64,000 nucleotides of DNA from JAOPZW01 sp963707695 (GTDB taxonomy: Bacteria; Actinomycetota; Thermoleophilia; Solirubrobacterales; Solirubrobacteraceae): the NCBI GenBank assembly GCA_963707695.1, contig CAVPQY010000002.1:496001-560000 (forward strand), given 5' to 3'. The notes under the pieces are model-generated. The model did not search any database. It saw nothing but the letters and a program-made list of their open reading frames with translations, and was not told the DNA's origin. Numbering within the stretch: position 1 is the first letter of the stretch; each line of letters starts with the position of its first letter. Of this stretch, positions 9,639 through 18,269 are shown piece after piece. A program made the position numbers and the translations under genes.

Positions 9639-10330
9639 CGAGCCGCGCGCCACAGCAGACCGCCGCCGCGATCGGCGCAGCCACGGGGCACCGGTCGGAA
9701 GTTCAGAGCGCTCGAGAACAGCCACTACGTCGCGTGACAGGCACCGGCTGTCGCGGACAAGACGCGCTCGGCCGTCCTGACGAGGAGGGGCCGCGTCGTG
9801 CTCAGCGCTGTGCGGCGGAGGCGGCTCAATCGTGCGAGGCCGCCAGGTAGGCGTAGCGGGATCGGGTTCGGTCGGTGTGCGAGGTCGCGGTCCGGCCGCC
9901 CGCGGGGCGGGAGGCGCTCAGGAGTCTTCGAGCGTTGATGGTGGCCGAGATCCGGCGGCGACCAGGTCCGTCGCGGGTCCGTTCGCCACGTCTGCGTGCT
10001 TCAGCAGCACGGCTGATGCTCGTGATGTCCCTCACCTTGCGTCCCTCCGGGTAGGTACTCGCGACGGGTGCGGGTTCGCCCGTCGACGGCATAAGGGGGG
10101 TGTCGCGAAATTGGCGGCACCCCGCTCAGCAGAACGGACTGGCCCCGCGGTGGCAACCAGTGAGCCCCCGCTCCCTAGCCTTGCGACGCTGGGCGCCGTT
10201 GGCGGCAGTCGGGCTTGGGCTGAGGCTGCTGGCCGCAGGGCCAGCTCGATACCGACACTACTCCGATGACTGGCGACCGCAAGCCTTCATTTCCAGACCA
10301 GCCAACTTGCGCGCATCCAGCCCCAGGCGG
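9639..10330. other. Intergenic, one R3 repeat copy
   Basis: About 690 nt with no convincing gene. R3 copy b lies at 10015-10052. Open frames on both strands are Arg/Pro/Ala-rich shadows typical of non-coding high-GC DNA. Confidence 0.5.
10015..10052. repeat. R3 repeat, copy b
   Basis: Second copy of the motif described at 8063-8097, same orientation. Confidence 0.5.
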
Positions 10331-10486
10331 TCATCGGCCAGGCGCGACTTCCTGGTCCTGGGGGCTCCTGTCCGATGTGAGGCGCGCGCTCAGCGGTGCG
10401 CCGCATTGTGCGCAGCTCATGCTGGCGTCCGTGATGAGCGGAGCGACGCGGCTGTACCAGGTGGATGCCGCCTGGGTGCAGCGCAT
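10331..10486 (-). pseudogene. Degenerate copy of the zinc-ribbon protein at 20.1 kb
   Basis: Minus-strand frame of 51 codons. Its first 35 codons match the C-terminal part of the protein at 20092-20331: STWYSRVAPLITDASMSCA here against TTWYSRVAALIIDAGMSCA there. The N-terminal half is missing (stop codon shortly upstream) and the first zinc pair CRQC has become CTQA, while the second pair CAQC survives. A single CxxC cannot make a normal zinc ribbon. I read it as a truncated, decaying paralogue, transcribed opposite to the intact copy. Confidence 0.65.
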
Positions 10487-10633
10487 CGAAGCGGTTAGGA
10501 CACGTCAGCAGCGCCGGGAGACTGGGCGCCGAAGCGCTGCACAGTGCCGCATCGGCGAAGCGCGCACGGCACCGCGACTGGCACCGCGCTCGGGCAGCGC
10601 CAAGGCATCCGGTAGTAGGCCGACCCCGATAGA

Positions 10634-10662
10634 CAGAGGGCGCCCGCGAAAGGCGCCCTCTG
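10634..10662. terminator. Strong hairpin, terminator-like
   Basis: Perfect 11-bp stem CAGAGGGCGCC / GGCGCCCTCTG with a 7-nt CGCGAAA loop. No T-tract on either side. It lies 228 nt beyond the 3' end of the hydrolase-cyclase gene on the minus strand and could terminate that transcript; the gene it serves is not certain. Confidence 0.55.
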
Positions 10663-10889
10663 CCTGTCCCCTAGACCTTCCCATCCAGGTGCTTACGGAG
10701 CGTTCGACGCGACCAGACCAAGGAAGGGATCGCGGCGCTCCCCGAGTATGAGCGATGCATAGCACGGGCCGATCGAATTCCGGACCATTGCTGGACCGTG
10801 GCGCCGACGGACCGTCGCGACGGACTGGGACGGACGCGGCTTGCGCCACAGAGGCGACCGGCGTGCGCTACCTCAACGCTGGATTGCGG

Positions 10890-12392
10890 TCATGGAGCGA
10901 GCACGTTCGCACTCTTCCGCCTCGAACGGTCGCCGAGTCGGTTCGCCGCAATGATCAGGCCCGGCACGTGGCGCGCGGCAGCGAGCGCAATCCGGTCGGT
11001 GGCCTTCAGGCGTACGCCACCCTGAGGAACTGACTGAGCCTTTGTGGCGCCATCGGCGAGCGAGAAGAGCTCCCAGGTGCCGGGGACGCCCTTGAGCTGA
11101 TGCATCCCTCTGGCCAGGAGGTCCAGACCCGAGCCCGCAACGAGATCGCGGACGGTCCGTGACACCCACACCTCGCCGGCTCCAGCGGCCGCTCCGACGC
11201 GCGCGCCGATGTGCACGGCGAGGCCCGCGAGCGTGTCACCGACGCGCTCGCATTCGCCGGTATGGAGCCCGGCACGGACGGTGACTCCTAGCGTCGGGGC
11301 GGCCTCGCAGATTCCCTGCGCGCACCGTATCGCGCGGGCCGGGCCGTCGAAGGCGCTGAGCGACCCGTCGCCGACGACATCGATGAGGCGGCCGCCGGCG
11401 GTTTCGACGTGGTCGCGCACCAGCTGCTGATGCTCGGCCAGGAGCTCCTTCCAGTCCGCGTCGCCGATCTCGGCGGCGAGCGCCGTGGATCCGACGACGT
11501 CGGTGAACAGCAAAGTGGCGAGGACGCGATCGCGGTCGCCGGCGCGATGGTGTGCATGGGTCACCAGCTCCTCGAGGTGATCGAGCGCCGGAGCCAGCAA
11601 GCTGGCGAGCCCCGTCGCCTCCGTCGAGGGCGGCAGGCGCACGAGCCTCGCGTTCGGGATGAGCTCGACAACGTGCTGAGCGACACCCAGCGGGACAGGG
11701 GCGTCGGCGTGGTGGAGGACGATAGTGGGTGCCGTGATGGAGGGCAGCACCCGGCGCGTGTCGGTTGCCAGGTTCGCCTCGCTAATAGCCCTCGCCATGG
11801 CAGGGCCAGCCGACGCGCGCTCGAGCATCGCCCAGGCGCGGAGGAGCCGGCCCTGGGCGAGGCCGGGGAAGTAGAACCCGAGACTCCGACCGCTGCCCCA
11901 GTGCTCGATGACATCTCGCCAAGCCGTCAGCGACACCGCAGCTCCGCCATCCCAGCCCACGAGCTGGTCTTCGGGCGCGGCGAGCGGACCCTGTGACCAG
12001 GGTCCCCACAGCATGAGACCGTCGATCCTCTCCGGAGCCTGGGCGGCGAACAAGGCAACGCCACAAGCGGACATGGTTGTGCAGAACACCGTCGCCCGTC
12101 GGACGGCGGCGTCATCGAGGACGGCCCGGAGGTCGGCCGCCTGGTCTTCCACGGTCGGCACCTCAGCAACCGGATCCGAAAGACCCAACCCTGGACGGTC
12201 AAACGCCAGCACACGCGCGAAGGACCCGAGCCGTCGAGCAATGCCCGCGGTGTCGGGCTCAAGCCAAATCAGATCGAGGTGCGAAGGCTGGTCGACGACC
12301 ACGACGACGTTCTTCGGGCCCTGTCCGTACTGCTGATACGCGATGCTGAGACCGCCGCGGCGGGCGTACCGCGTGGTAGGCGGCAGTACCAT
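10890..12392 (-). CDS. Alpha/beta-hydrolase fused to class III adenylate/guanylate cyclase
   Basis: A 500-residue protein from ATG 12392; the frame is open upstream but without homology. Residues 10-270 are an alpha/beta-hydrolase fold. Its nucleophile elbow is degenerate: TMSACG (Ser108, with Cys110 where Gly is expected), so catalysis may be lost and the domain may only bind a ligand. Residues about 290-470 form a class III cyclase: LLFTDVVGST with the first metal Asp, VVGDGSLSAFDG with the second, and AVHIGARV in the transition-state region. The ending KGVPGTWELF is typical of this hydrolase-cyclase family. It probably converts binding of a small molecule into cAMP or cGMP. Stands alone. 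A strong hairpin lies downstream at 10634-10662. Confidence 0.85.
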   Translation of the reverse strand: MVLPPTTRYARRGGLSIAYQQYGQGPKNVVVVVDQPSHLDLIWLEPDTAGIARRLGSFARVLAFDRPGLGLSDPVAEVPTVEDQAADLRAVLDDAAVRRATVFCTTMSACGVALFAAQAPERIDGLMLWGPWSQGPLAAPEDQLVGWDGGAAVSLTAWRDVIEHWGSGRSLGFYFPGLAQGRLLRAWAMLERASAGPAMARAISEANLATDTRRVLPSITAPTIVLHHADAPVPLGVAQHVVELIPNARLVRLPPSTEATGLASLLAPALDHLEELVTHAHHRAGDRDRVLATLLFTDVVGSTALAAEIGDADWKELLAEHQQLVRDHVETAGGRLIDVVGDGSLSAFDGPARAIRCAQGICEAAPTLGVTVRAGLHTGECERVGDTLAGLAVHIGARVGAAAGAGEVWVSRTVRDLVAGSGLDLLARGMHQLKGVPGTWELFSLADGATKAQSVPQGGVRLKATDRIALAAARHVPGLIIAANRLGDRSRRKSANVLAP

Positions 12393-12857
12393 GGCCCAAG
12401 TATGCAGCCGCACCCGGGGCAAGGCGAGCGTCGACGAGTTGAATACCCGGTTCTGCCACGGGCTGATGCTCCGATCAATGACACCGCCGGATCGGCGACC
12501 GTCGCTAGTCGGAAGGCGGCCCATGTCGATCATCGCGTTTCGGTCTCCAGATTCACCCTCCGCGTCGCAAGCGACCGAGCGTGCGAGAACTGCCTGAGGC
12601 CCGCGTGTGTCGCGTGGGGCCCATGGCTTTCGTACTCGGTTGCGACTTAGTCAGGAGTGGGTTCTTATTTGATCGGGACTTACCCGCAGACTGAGGTCGG
12701 ACGCTGTCCCGGACTGGGTCCGGGACTGACCCTGGGATGACCCCGGACGAGCCCCCCTTCTCCCGCAGCACTTGTAGAAGATGACGTGTCTGTTGGTCCG
12801 GCGACCACGGGGAGGGCCGGCCTCGGATCCTGGGCGGGTTGCCGGCGTCGTCGCGCG
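12393..12857. other. Intergenic, nothing recognised
   Basis: Separates the 5' end of the cyclase gene from the 3' end of the DUF4177 gene. A less GC-rich patch around 12650-12680 (TTCTTATTTGATCGGGACTT) could hold promoter elements. No gene or repeat is supported. Confidence 0.4.
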
Positions 12858-13061
12858 TCAGGCGGCCGGACGCTTGAAGATCAGGACGTGCCCGTCCTTC
12901 TCGCGATGGAGGTTCATGTCGATCAGGACCTTCTCGAGCTCCCAACCCTGAGCGCCCATCTCGTTGAGGCTGCGGTCGAACTCCGAGCGGTCGAGCTCGT
13001 CGGATTTGCGGCCCATGAACCCGTGTGTCATGACGACGGTCGTGTACTGGTAGCCAGGCAT
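12858..13061 (-). CDS. DUF4177 domain protein (67 aa)
   Basis: A 67-residue protein starting MPGYQYTTVV and carrying LNEMGAQGWELEKVL in the middle, the hallmark of DUF4177. It ends with a beta strand (GHVLIFKRP), as in that family of small alpha/beta proteins. The function of DUF4177 is unknown. The ATG at 13061 is chosen because homology begins there; the frame is open much further upstream only by chance. Confidence 0.75.
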   Translation of the reverse strand: MPGYQYTTVVMTHGFMGRKSDELDRSEFDRSLNEMGAQGWELEKVLIDMNLHREKDGHVLIFKRPAA

Positions 13062-13362
13062 GCGACCGATGCTTGCAGGTCGAGCGAGGAGGCCCTGGAG
13101 CAGCAACGACGTCGGCACCGCGGTGTGGAATCGGACTGGGTGCGGTGCGCTCGCTCGCATCGGAAGCCGCAGATGCGCTCCACCCCGGAGGTCCCGCGAC
13201 CGCCAGCCTGGAGTGCCTGAACCGGACCCCTTGGCGCATGCGCCGGGACGTAGGCGCGAACCACGGTCCGCAGCGATGCACCAGGCGGGGAAACGAGCGC
13301 TGATCTCTCCCGTCAACGGACAGCTCGAGCTCGCCGCTGATGCCGGTGCGATCGGATGTCCG

Positions 13363-13418
13363 GCGTCGCTCGCCTGGACCAAGCGGGCCGCCGACTCGAC
13401 ACCCGCGCTGGGTGTTGG
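13363..13418 (+). repeat. R2 dispersed repeat, copy b
   Basis: Best-preserved R2: GTCGCTCGCCTGGACCAAGC followed by GGGCCGCCGACTCGACACCC and GCGCTGG. R1 copy a follows about 70 nt later. Confidence 0.7.
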
Positions 13419-13485
13419 TGGCGCGGACCAAGGCAGCAATCATGAGATGCGTCGCTCGTCGGACGTATCGGTCCTACTGAGCAAT

Positions 13486-13514
13486 GCTGTCGCTTTGCAT
13501 GGAAAGCAGCAGTC
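13486..13514. repeat. R1 hairpin repeat, copy a
   Basis: GCTGTCGCTTTGCATGGAAAGCAGCAGT: an imperfect inverted repeat. Its reverse complement aligns with copy c at 19.8 kb (ACTGCTGCTTT...AAGCGxCAG). Members form about 10-bp stems with loops of 5-8 nt. Confidence 0.6.
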
Positions 13515-13672
13515 TCGGCGTGCTGGCCGCTGAGTGTCGGTGCCAGGCGAACGCAAGCGAGGCTGGCACCGGCGGGCGCGCCTCCGTCGCATGGAACGCG
13601 AAAGCGCCTCTGGGGCCTCGGGTCATGTCCGGTCCCTTGTCCGGCGGCAGCGGCGCCCAGATACTGGCTGGC

Positions 13673-14062
13673 ATGACCGAGATCCAGCCGGAGCTTTGGG
13701 TGGACCGTGCCGGCGAGGCGGTCGCGTTTTACGGAGCCGCATTCGGTGCGACGGTGTTGCACAAAGTCGGCGTCGGTGATGACATTGTGGCTCAACTGAC
13801 CATCGGCGACGCCGCGTTCTGGGTGGCTGCGTCGGCGCCCGCTGCGAAACGCCTCAGCCCCGGAGCGATCGGCGGCGCGACCGGGCGTACGCTCCTTGTT
13901 GCGGAAGACCCGGATGCCTTGGTACGGCAGGCGGTGGCCGCCGGAGCCAGCGAACTTTCAGCCGTGAGCGATGAACATGGATGGCGCACCGGCCGGGTCA
14001 TGGACCCGTTCGGCCACGAATGGGAGATCGGCGCGCCGCTCGGAGATTGGCCACCCAGCTAG
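13673..14062 (+). CDS. VOC (glyoxalase/bleomycin-resistance) family protein, PhnB-like
   Basis: A 129-residue protein with two beta-alpha-beta-beta-beta halves: ELWVDRAGEAVAFYGAAFGA at the N-terminus and RVMDPFGHEWEIG near the C-terminus, the usual VOC ends with the metal or active-site region in the second. The PhnB-like subgroup is suggested by the AVAFYGAAFGA opening. The reaction cannot be inferred. ATG at 13673 chosen; homology starts immediately. Isolated; a decayed cupin fragment follows. Confidence 0.8.
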   Translation: MTEIQPELWVDRAGEAVAFYGAAFGATVLHKVGVGDDIVAQLTIGDAAFWVAASAPAAKRLSPGAIGGATGRTLLVAEDPDALVRQAVAAGASELSAVSDEHGWRTGRVMDPFGHEWEIGAPLGDWPPS

Positions 14063-14123
14063 CCCCCGCGGGCCATCTCGCGCTAGCGAATCGGACGAGC
14101 AGGGAGCGTCGCCGATACGGCGT

Positions 14124-14222
14124 TGGGCAAACCCGCCGCGGATGGCGGCCGTGGCGCCCGCGAGGCGGAGATCCTGCTTCCGCGCGTCCCGTTGTTGGTG
14201 CAGCGGGCGCCTGCGTCGGATG
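14124..14222 (+). pseudogene. Fragment of a cupin gene (C-terminal piece)
   Basis: About 100 nt closely matching 28918-29015 inside the intact cupin gene. In frame it reads GAREAEILLPRVPLLVQRA here, against GAREAEFLLPRVPLLVQRA there. The 5' part of the match sits in a shifted frame, and neither the cupin barrel nor a start precedes it. A dead remnant left by duplication or recombination, now forming part of the leader of the PadR operon. Confidence 0.7.
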
Positions 14223-14230
14223 GAACGTCG

Positions 14231-14255
14231 GCGCACACGTTGTTTTATCGTGCGC
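14231..14255. promoter_or_regulatory. Inverted repeat upstream of padR-type gene
   Basis: GCGCAC (14231-14236) and GTGCGC (14250-14255) are separated by 13 AT-richer bases including TTGTTTTAT, 20 nt before the PadR start. Position and symmetry suit an autoregulatory PadR operator overlapping the promoter. Inference only. Confidence 0.35.
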
Positions 14256-14275
14256 AACCGGGTACCTTGCGCCGC

Positions 14276-14623
14276 ATGGGACCGGCGTCGTACGACGCGT
14301 TGATGGCGCAGCTTCGTCGCGGCACCCTGCAGTTCTGCGTCTTGGCACTGCTCGCCGAGGAGCGGCGGTATGCCTTTGACCTTGTTCGTGCGCTGGGCGA
14401 CGTCGATGGGATGGTGACCAGCGAGGGGACGATCTATCCGATGCTGGCCCGGCTGCGACGCGACGGATTGCTGTCGTCGGCTTGGCACGAGTCCTCATCC
14501 GGACCGCCTCGTCGCTACTACGCCCTCACCGACGACGGCGCGGCCGCCCTGACCACCTTCACGACGGAGTGGCGGACGTTCCGCGACGCCGTCGACCACC
14601 TGCTCTCCAGGAGGACCACATGA
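14276..14623 (+). CDS. PadR family transcriptional regulator
   Basis: A 115-residue winged-helix repressor. The typical PadR opening is seen in LRRGTLQFCVLALLAEERRY, followed by GTIYPMLARLRRDGLL (recognition helix and wing) and PRRYYALTDDG (wing). It lacks the long C-terminal helical domain of the large PadR types, so it belongs to the short PadR-s2 kind. ATG at 14276 is chosen from homology. Its stop overlaps the start of the next gene (ATGA), so the pair is translationally coupled. Confidence 0.9.
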   Translation: MGPASYDALMAQLRRGTLQFCVLALLAEERRYAFDLVRALGDVDGMVTSEGTIYPMLARLRRDGLLSSAWHESSSGPPRRYYALTDDGAAALTTFTTEWRTFRDAVDHLLSRRTT

Positions 14624-15252
14624 CGACCCGCTCGACCCAGGACCGGCTGGTGGACGACTATCTGGACCAACTACGCCAAGAACTGGCCACCGCGCCCGCG
14701 TCGACGCGCCGGGATCTGACGGAGGAGATCACCGCCCACATCGCGGAGACTCGGAGCGCTTTGGCACGCGGCGGCACCGAGGCGGAGGTCCGCACCCTCC
14801 TAGACCGCCTCGGTGACCCCGCTGAGATCTCCGCCGGCGTGATCGATGAGCCCGAGTCGCCACGGAAGGCGCGTCCTGGCTGGGTGGAGGGCCTCGCGCT
14901 CGTGCTCCTGCCCGTCGGCGGGCTGATCGTTCCCTTCGCGGGCTGGCTTGTCGGCGTCGTCCTGCTGTGGGTCTCGCAGGCCTGGACCACGAAGGACAAG
15001 TTGCTAGGCACGCTGGTCCTCCCGTTTGGACTATTGCCCGCGTTCCTGTATGTGGGGATTGCTGGCCTGCAGTCCGGGGAGTCGTGTTCGTCGGTGAACG
15101 GCGGGCCGGAGACATGCACGGGCGGCGCCAGTACGCTGGAGGCAGTGGCCTTCCTGTTGCTGCTTGCTGTCCTCGTCATCGCCCCGATCGCGATGGCGAT
15201 CCGCCTCGGCCGCCGCTTGCGAGTACAGGGACCGACCGTCGCAGCCGACTGA
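14620..15252 (+). CDS. HAAS-domain membrane protein, partner of PadR
   Basis: A 210-residue protein. Residues 10-75 form a helical HAAS/DUF1700-like domain (VDDYLDQLRQEL, RRDLTEEITAHI, LLDRLGDPAEI), which in PadR operons is thought to contact the regulator. Then come three or so membrane segments (about 90-125, 130-150, 170-195), with a short cysteine-containing extracytoplasmic loop (SCSSVNGGPETCTGG). Preceded by AGGAGG, overlapping the padR stop by 4 nt. PadR-HAAS pairs usually regulate a membrane function; here the pair stands without a third gene. Confidence 0.85.
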   Translation: MTTRSTQDRLVDDYLDQLRQELATAPASTRRDLTEEITAHIAETRSALARGGTEAEVRTLLDRLGDPAEISAGVIDEPESPRKARPGWVEGLALVLLPVGGLIVPFAGWLVGVVLLWVSQAWTTKDKLLGTLVLPFGLLPAFLYVGIAGLQSGESCSSVNGGPETCTGGASTLEAVAFLLLLAVLVIAPIAMAIRLGRRLRVQGPTVAAD

Positions 15253-15792
15253 CCACCCCTCACCGGAACGCGATCGACCCGGAGGGACGCCGGTGCTCAA
15301 AGAACTCTTCGCCACCGTGGTCCCGCATGCCATTTCAAGCGACGGAGCACCCCGCGCGCCGGTCGCGACCAGTCATCAAAGCCAGCCGCGGCTGCTCAAC
15401 CTCGAGCCCGGACTGGTGCTGTGCATGGCAAGCGAGGGTGGCGCCCGGTGGAGCCCGCCGGTCAGGGGACGGAGTCGCGCGCCGGCCAGATGGTGCCTCA
15501 GCAGCGGCGTCCATGCCGTGTCGTCGCGGCGCCGCTCTGACCTGGCTGCCGACTCCAACCGGCGCGCCTGCCATTTCGTCGCTCTGCCGCCGAGGGCGGT
15601 GCAGTGCCACAACGCTGCGCATTCGGGTTCTTTGGCGTCGCGGAGTTGGCGCGCGTAGCGTCCGTCTGCGCTCCTAGTCAGCGCCCGACTTGAGCCCACG
15701 CAGCACACTTGAGGGCCATCCACGGGCGCGCAGTGCATTAACACGATCAGGCTCCGTGCGACGGGCCGGTGCCTCCAGCAGGAGGATCCCGC
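15253..15792. other. Intergenic; weak GTG open frame only
   Basis: About 540 nt. A frame from GTG 15293 with an upstream GGAGGG reaches 15658, but its product is compositionally random beyond the first 15 residues and matches nothing I recognise. The last 30 nt hold the AGGAGG of the epoxide hydrolase gene. Confidence 0.4.
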
Positions 15793-17034
15793 ATGTCTGC
15801 CACCACTGACAGGTCAGCGGAGGCCACGGCAGTCCGGCCGTTCACGATCGGGTTCCCCGAGGCGGACCTTGATGACCTGCGCGCCCGCATCGCGGCCACG
15901 CGCTGGCCCGAGAAGGAGACTGTCGAGGATGCGTCGCAGGGCGTGCAGCTCGCGACGATCCAGGCCGTCGCGCGCTACTGGGAGACCGAGCACGACTGGC
16001 GCAAGTGCGAGGCCGAGCTCAACTCGGTGCCCAACTTCATCACCGAGATCGACGGGCTAGACATCCACTTCGTCCACGTTCGCTCCAAGCACGAGGACGC
16101 GCTGCCGCTCGTCGTCTGCCACGGATGGCCCGGCTCGGTGATCGAGCAGCTGAAGATCGTCGACCTTCTCACCGACCCGACGGCCCATGGCGCGAGCGCC
16201 GCGGACGCCTTCCACCTGGTGATCCCCAACATGCCGGGCTACGGGTTCTCGGGCAAGCCGGCCACGACCGGGTGGGACCCGATCCGCATGGGGCGCGCCT
16301 ACGTCGTGCTGATGAAGCGCCTCGGCTACGAGCGGTTCGTGGCGGCAGGCGGCGACTACGGCGCTCTCGTCGTCGACTACATGGCCGGCGGGCGCGACGC
16401 CCCCTCCGCCCCTGAGCCGGCGCCGCGGGAGCTGCTGGGGATCCACACCAACTTCCCCGGCGTGTTCCCGGTCGACGTCGACACGGCGATCAAGACCGGC
16501 GGCGAGCAATCGCCCGATCTCTCGGCCGACGAGCGACGCGCGGCCGAGCACCTCGGCGCCGCGTACAAGCATGCGGCGTACGCCGTGCAGATGGTGACGC
16601 GCCCGCAGACGATGTACGGGCTCAACGACTCCCCCGTCTTCCTGGCCGCCTACATGCTCGACCACGACCCGACCAGCTACGCGACGCTGATCCGTCCCGC
16701 CTTCGTGGACGGGGTCGAGGGAGGCCTGACCCGAGACGACATCCTCGACAACATCACCATGTTCTGGCTGACCAACACGGGGGTCTCGACCGCGAGGTCG
16801 TACTGGGAGTACCTGGGGTACGGCAGCTTCGCCGACGTCCGGAACGTCAAGGTCCCGGTGGCCGTGAGCGTGTTCCCGGACGAGCTCTTCCAGGCTCCCC
16901 GGAGCTGGACGGAGAAGGCGTACAGCAACCTCGTCCACTTCAACGAGGTCGAGCGCGGCGGGCACTTCGCCGCCTGGGAGCAGCCGGAGCTGTACGCGTC
17001 CGAGCTGCGCGAGGGGTTCCGCTCGGTTCGGTAG
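15793..17034 (+). CDS. Epoxide hydrolase family protein (EHN domain)
   Basis: A 413-residue alpha/beta hydrolase with the N-terminal epoxide-hydrolase lid (residues 15-125: FPEADLDDLRARIAATRWP, typical of EHN). Catalytic features: oxyanion HGWPGS (110-115), nucleophile Asp188 in GGDYGALV, and base His in RGGHFAAWEQPE near residue 388. The epoxide would be opened to a diol through an alkyl-enzyme ester; xenobiotic or juvenile-hormone-like epoxides are typical substrates of the family. ATG 15793 chosen because AGGAGG lies 7 nt upstream; an earlier in-frame ATG lacks one. Single gene. Confidence 0.9.
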   Translation: MSATTDRSAEATAVRPFTIGFPEADLDDLRARIAATRWPEKETVEDASQGVQLATIQAVARYWETEHDWRKCEAELNSVPNFITEIDGLDIHFVHVRSKHEDALPLVVCHGWPGSVIEQLKIVDLLTDPTAHGASAADAFHLVIPNMPGYGFSGKPATTGWDPIRMGRAYVVLMKRLGYERFVAAGGDYGALVVDYMAGGRDAPSAPEPAPRELLGIHTNFPGVFPVDVDTAIKTGGEQSPDLSADERRAAEHLGAAYKHAAYAVQMVTRPQTMYGLNDSPVFLAAYMLDHDPTSYATLIRPAFVDGVEGGLTRDDILDNITMFWLTNTGVSTARSYWEYLGYGSFADVRNVKVPVAVSVFPDELFQAPRSWTEKAYSNLVHFNEVERGGHFAAWEQPELYASELREGFRSVR

Positions 17035-17145
17035 GTCAACGCGGCCCGACCGCATGCCGTCGCTCAGCGGCGCGACGAGTGCCTCAACTCGCCGCCGCTG
17101 ACGACGGTCGGCCCCGCGGTCCATCCTTGGCAGCCGAGCCGCCGC

Positions 17146-17176
17146 GCTGCTGCATTGGACGAAAAGCGACAGCGGC
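17146..17176. repeat. R1 hairpin repeat, copy b
   Basis: GCTGCTGCATTGGACGAAAA then GCGACAGCGGC. Shares the central TTGGACGA and flanking complementary arms with copies c and e. Sits in the 270-nt gap between convergent genes. Confidence 0.6.
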
Positions 17177-17305
17177 GAGAGACCGATAGCTCCCGAGTCG
17201 ATCTACTCGGCGACCACTTGGGGAAGTCGCCAGCGGTCCCGAGCTCGCAAGTCCCTGGGGAAGGGGGTGCAGTGCAGAAGACGGCTAGCTCGAGCGCGAG
17301 GCGGC

Positions 17306-18250
17306 TCATGGCGCGGACTCGACACGTTCCTTGACGATCTCTGAGAAGTCACGGTCCTCGCGATCCGACTGCACGAGCCTCTCTTGGAACGTCTCCCAGC
17401 TCAAGGCCAGCAGCTCGACGTCGTCGACCGCGCGTACGGTCGCTGTCCTTCGCGTCTCGGCGAGGATCCCGACCTCGCCGAATGATTGCCGCCGCCCGAG
17501 AGTTGCGAGCTTGACCTCGTCGCCCTCGGGAGTGCGGCGGCTGATCTCGACCTCCCCCTGCGTAACAACGTAGAAGCGCTCCGCGAGGTCGCCTTCAGCG
17601 AGGATCACTTCACCAGCGGCGAATGACACCCTTTCGGCTTGCTCCTGGAGCGAGTCGAGCTCCGGGCCGACGACGTCGGGGAACACCTTCGCGAACCAAT
17701 CGTCCTCGGCGGTGAGGGTCGCATCACCTGGCGCCCAGTCGACCGGGCAGAGCGCCCCGGTGCGAAACGCGCGCAAGACCCGCAGCACCTCGTCGACGCT
17801 TCGGCCGACGTCGTGCTCGGTCACGCTCATATGCAAGAGCACGCCGTTCGGGTCGATGATGAACGTGCCGCGATGCGTGGCCCCGTCCTCCAGCAGCACG
17901 CCGAAGGAACGGCTCAGGTCCTGGAGCGTGTCGGCGATCACCGGATAGCGGACGTCGGCGAGACGCGGATCCGTCTCGAACCATGCCTTGTGGCTGAAGC
18001 AACTGTTCGTGCTCGCCGCGAGCAGCACCGCGTCCTCTCGCAGGAAGTCGGAGTGGCCCTTCGCGAAGGCCGCGAGCTCGGTCGGACACACGAACGTGAA
18101 ATCACCGGGGTAGAAGAACAGGACGACCCAGCTGCCGCGGTGACTCGAGAGCTCGAAGACGATCGGTGTGGGCTCACCGCGGAGGTAGGCCTGCAAGGTG
18201 TGATCGGAAACGGGCTGGCCGACAGTGAGCGCCACGGTTACCACCTTCAT
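17306..18250 (-). CDS. Peroxiredoxin fused to a cyclic-nucleotide-binding domain
   Basis: A 314-residue fusion. Residues 10-180 are an AhpC/Prx1-type 2-Cys peroxiredoxin: peroxidatic Cys55 in FTFVCPTELAAF and resolving Cys168 in GALCPVDW, so peroxide reduction with inter-subunit disulfide is expected. Residues 190-300 are a CRP-like cNMP-binding domain with phosphate-binding cassette FGEVGILAETRRTATV (254-272), including Glu259 and Arg267/268. No DNA-binding helix-turn-helix follows. Cyclic nucleotide may therefore gate peroxidase activity or assembly. ATG 18250 is chosen at the start of homology. Second gene of an operon, 19 nt after the FAD-oxidoreductase stop. Confidence 0.88.
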   Translation of the reverse strand: MKVVTVALTVGQPVSDHTLQAYLRGEPTPIVFELSSHRGSWVVLFFYPGDFTFVCPTELAAFAKGHSDFLREDAVLLAASTNSCFSHKAWFETDPRLADVRYPVIADTLQDLSRSFGVLLEDGATHRGTFIIDPNGVLLHMSVTEHDVGRSVDEVLRVLRAFRTGALCPVDWAPGDATLTAEDDWFAKVFPDVVGPELDSLQEQAERVSFAAGEVILAEGDLAERFYVVTQGEVEISRRTPEGDEVKLATLGRRQSFGEVGILAETRRTATVRAVDDVELLALSWETFQERLVQSDREDRDFSEIVKERVESAP

Positions 18251-18269
18251 CCTGTGGTTGGCGGAATGC

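Noticed and set aside
10634..10662. Part of a structured RNA or riboswitch
   Set aside because: Single perfect hairpin only; no conserved aptamer features around it. Terminator is the simpler reading.
15293..15658. GTG-initiated gene between HAAS and epoxide hydrolase genes
   Set aside because: GGAGGG precedes the GTG, but the product shows no conserved pattern and is rich in random Arg/Ser/Pro; insufficient support.
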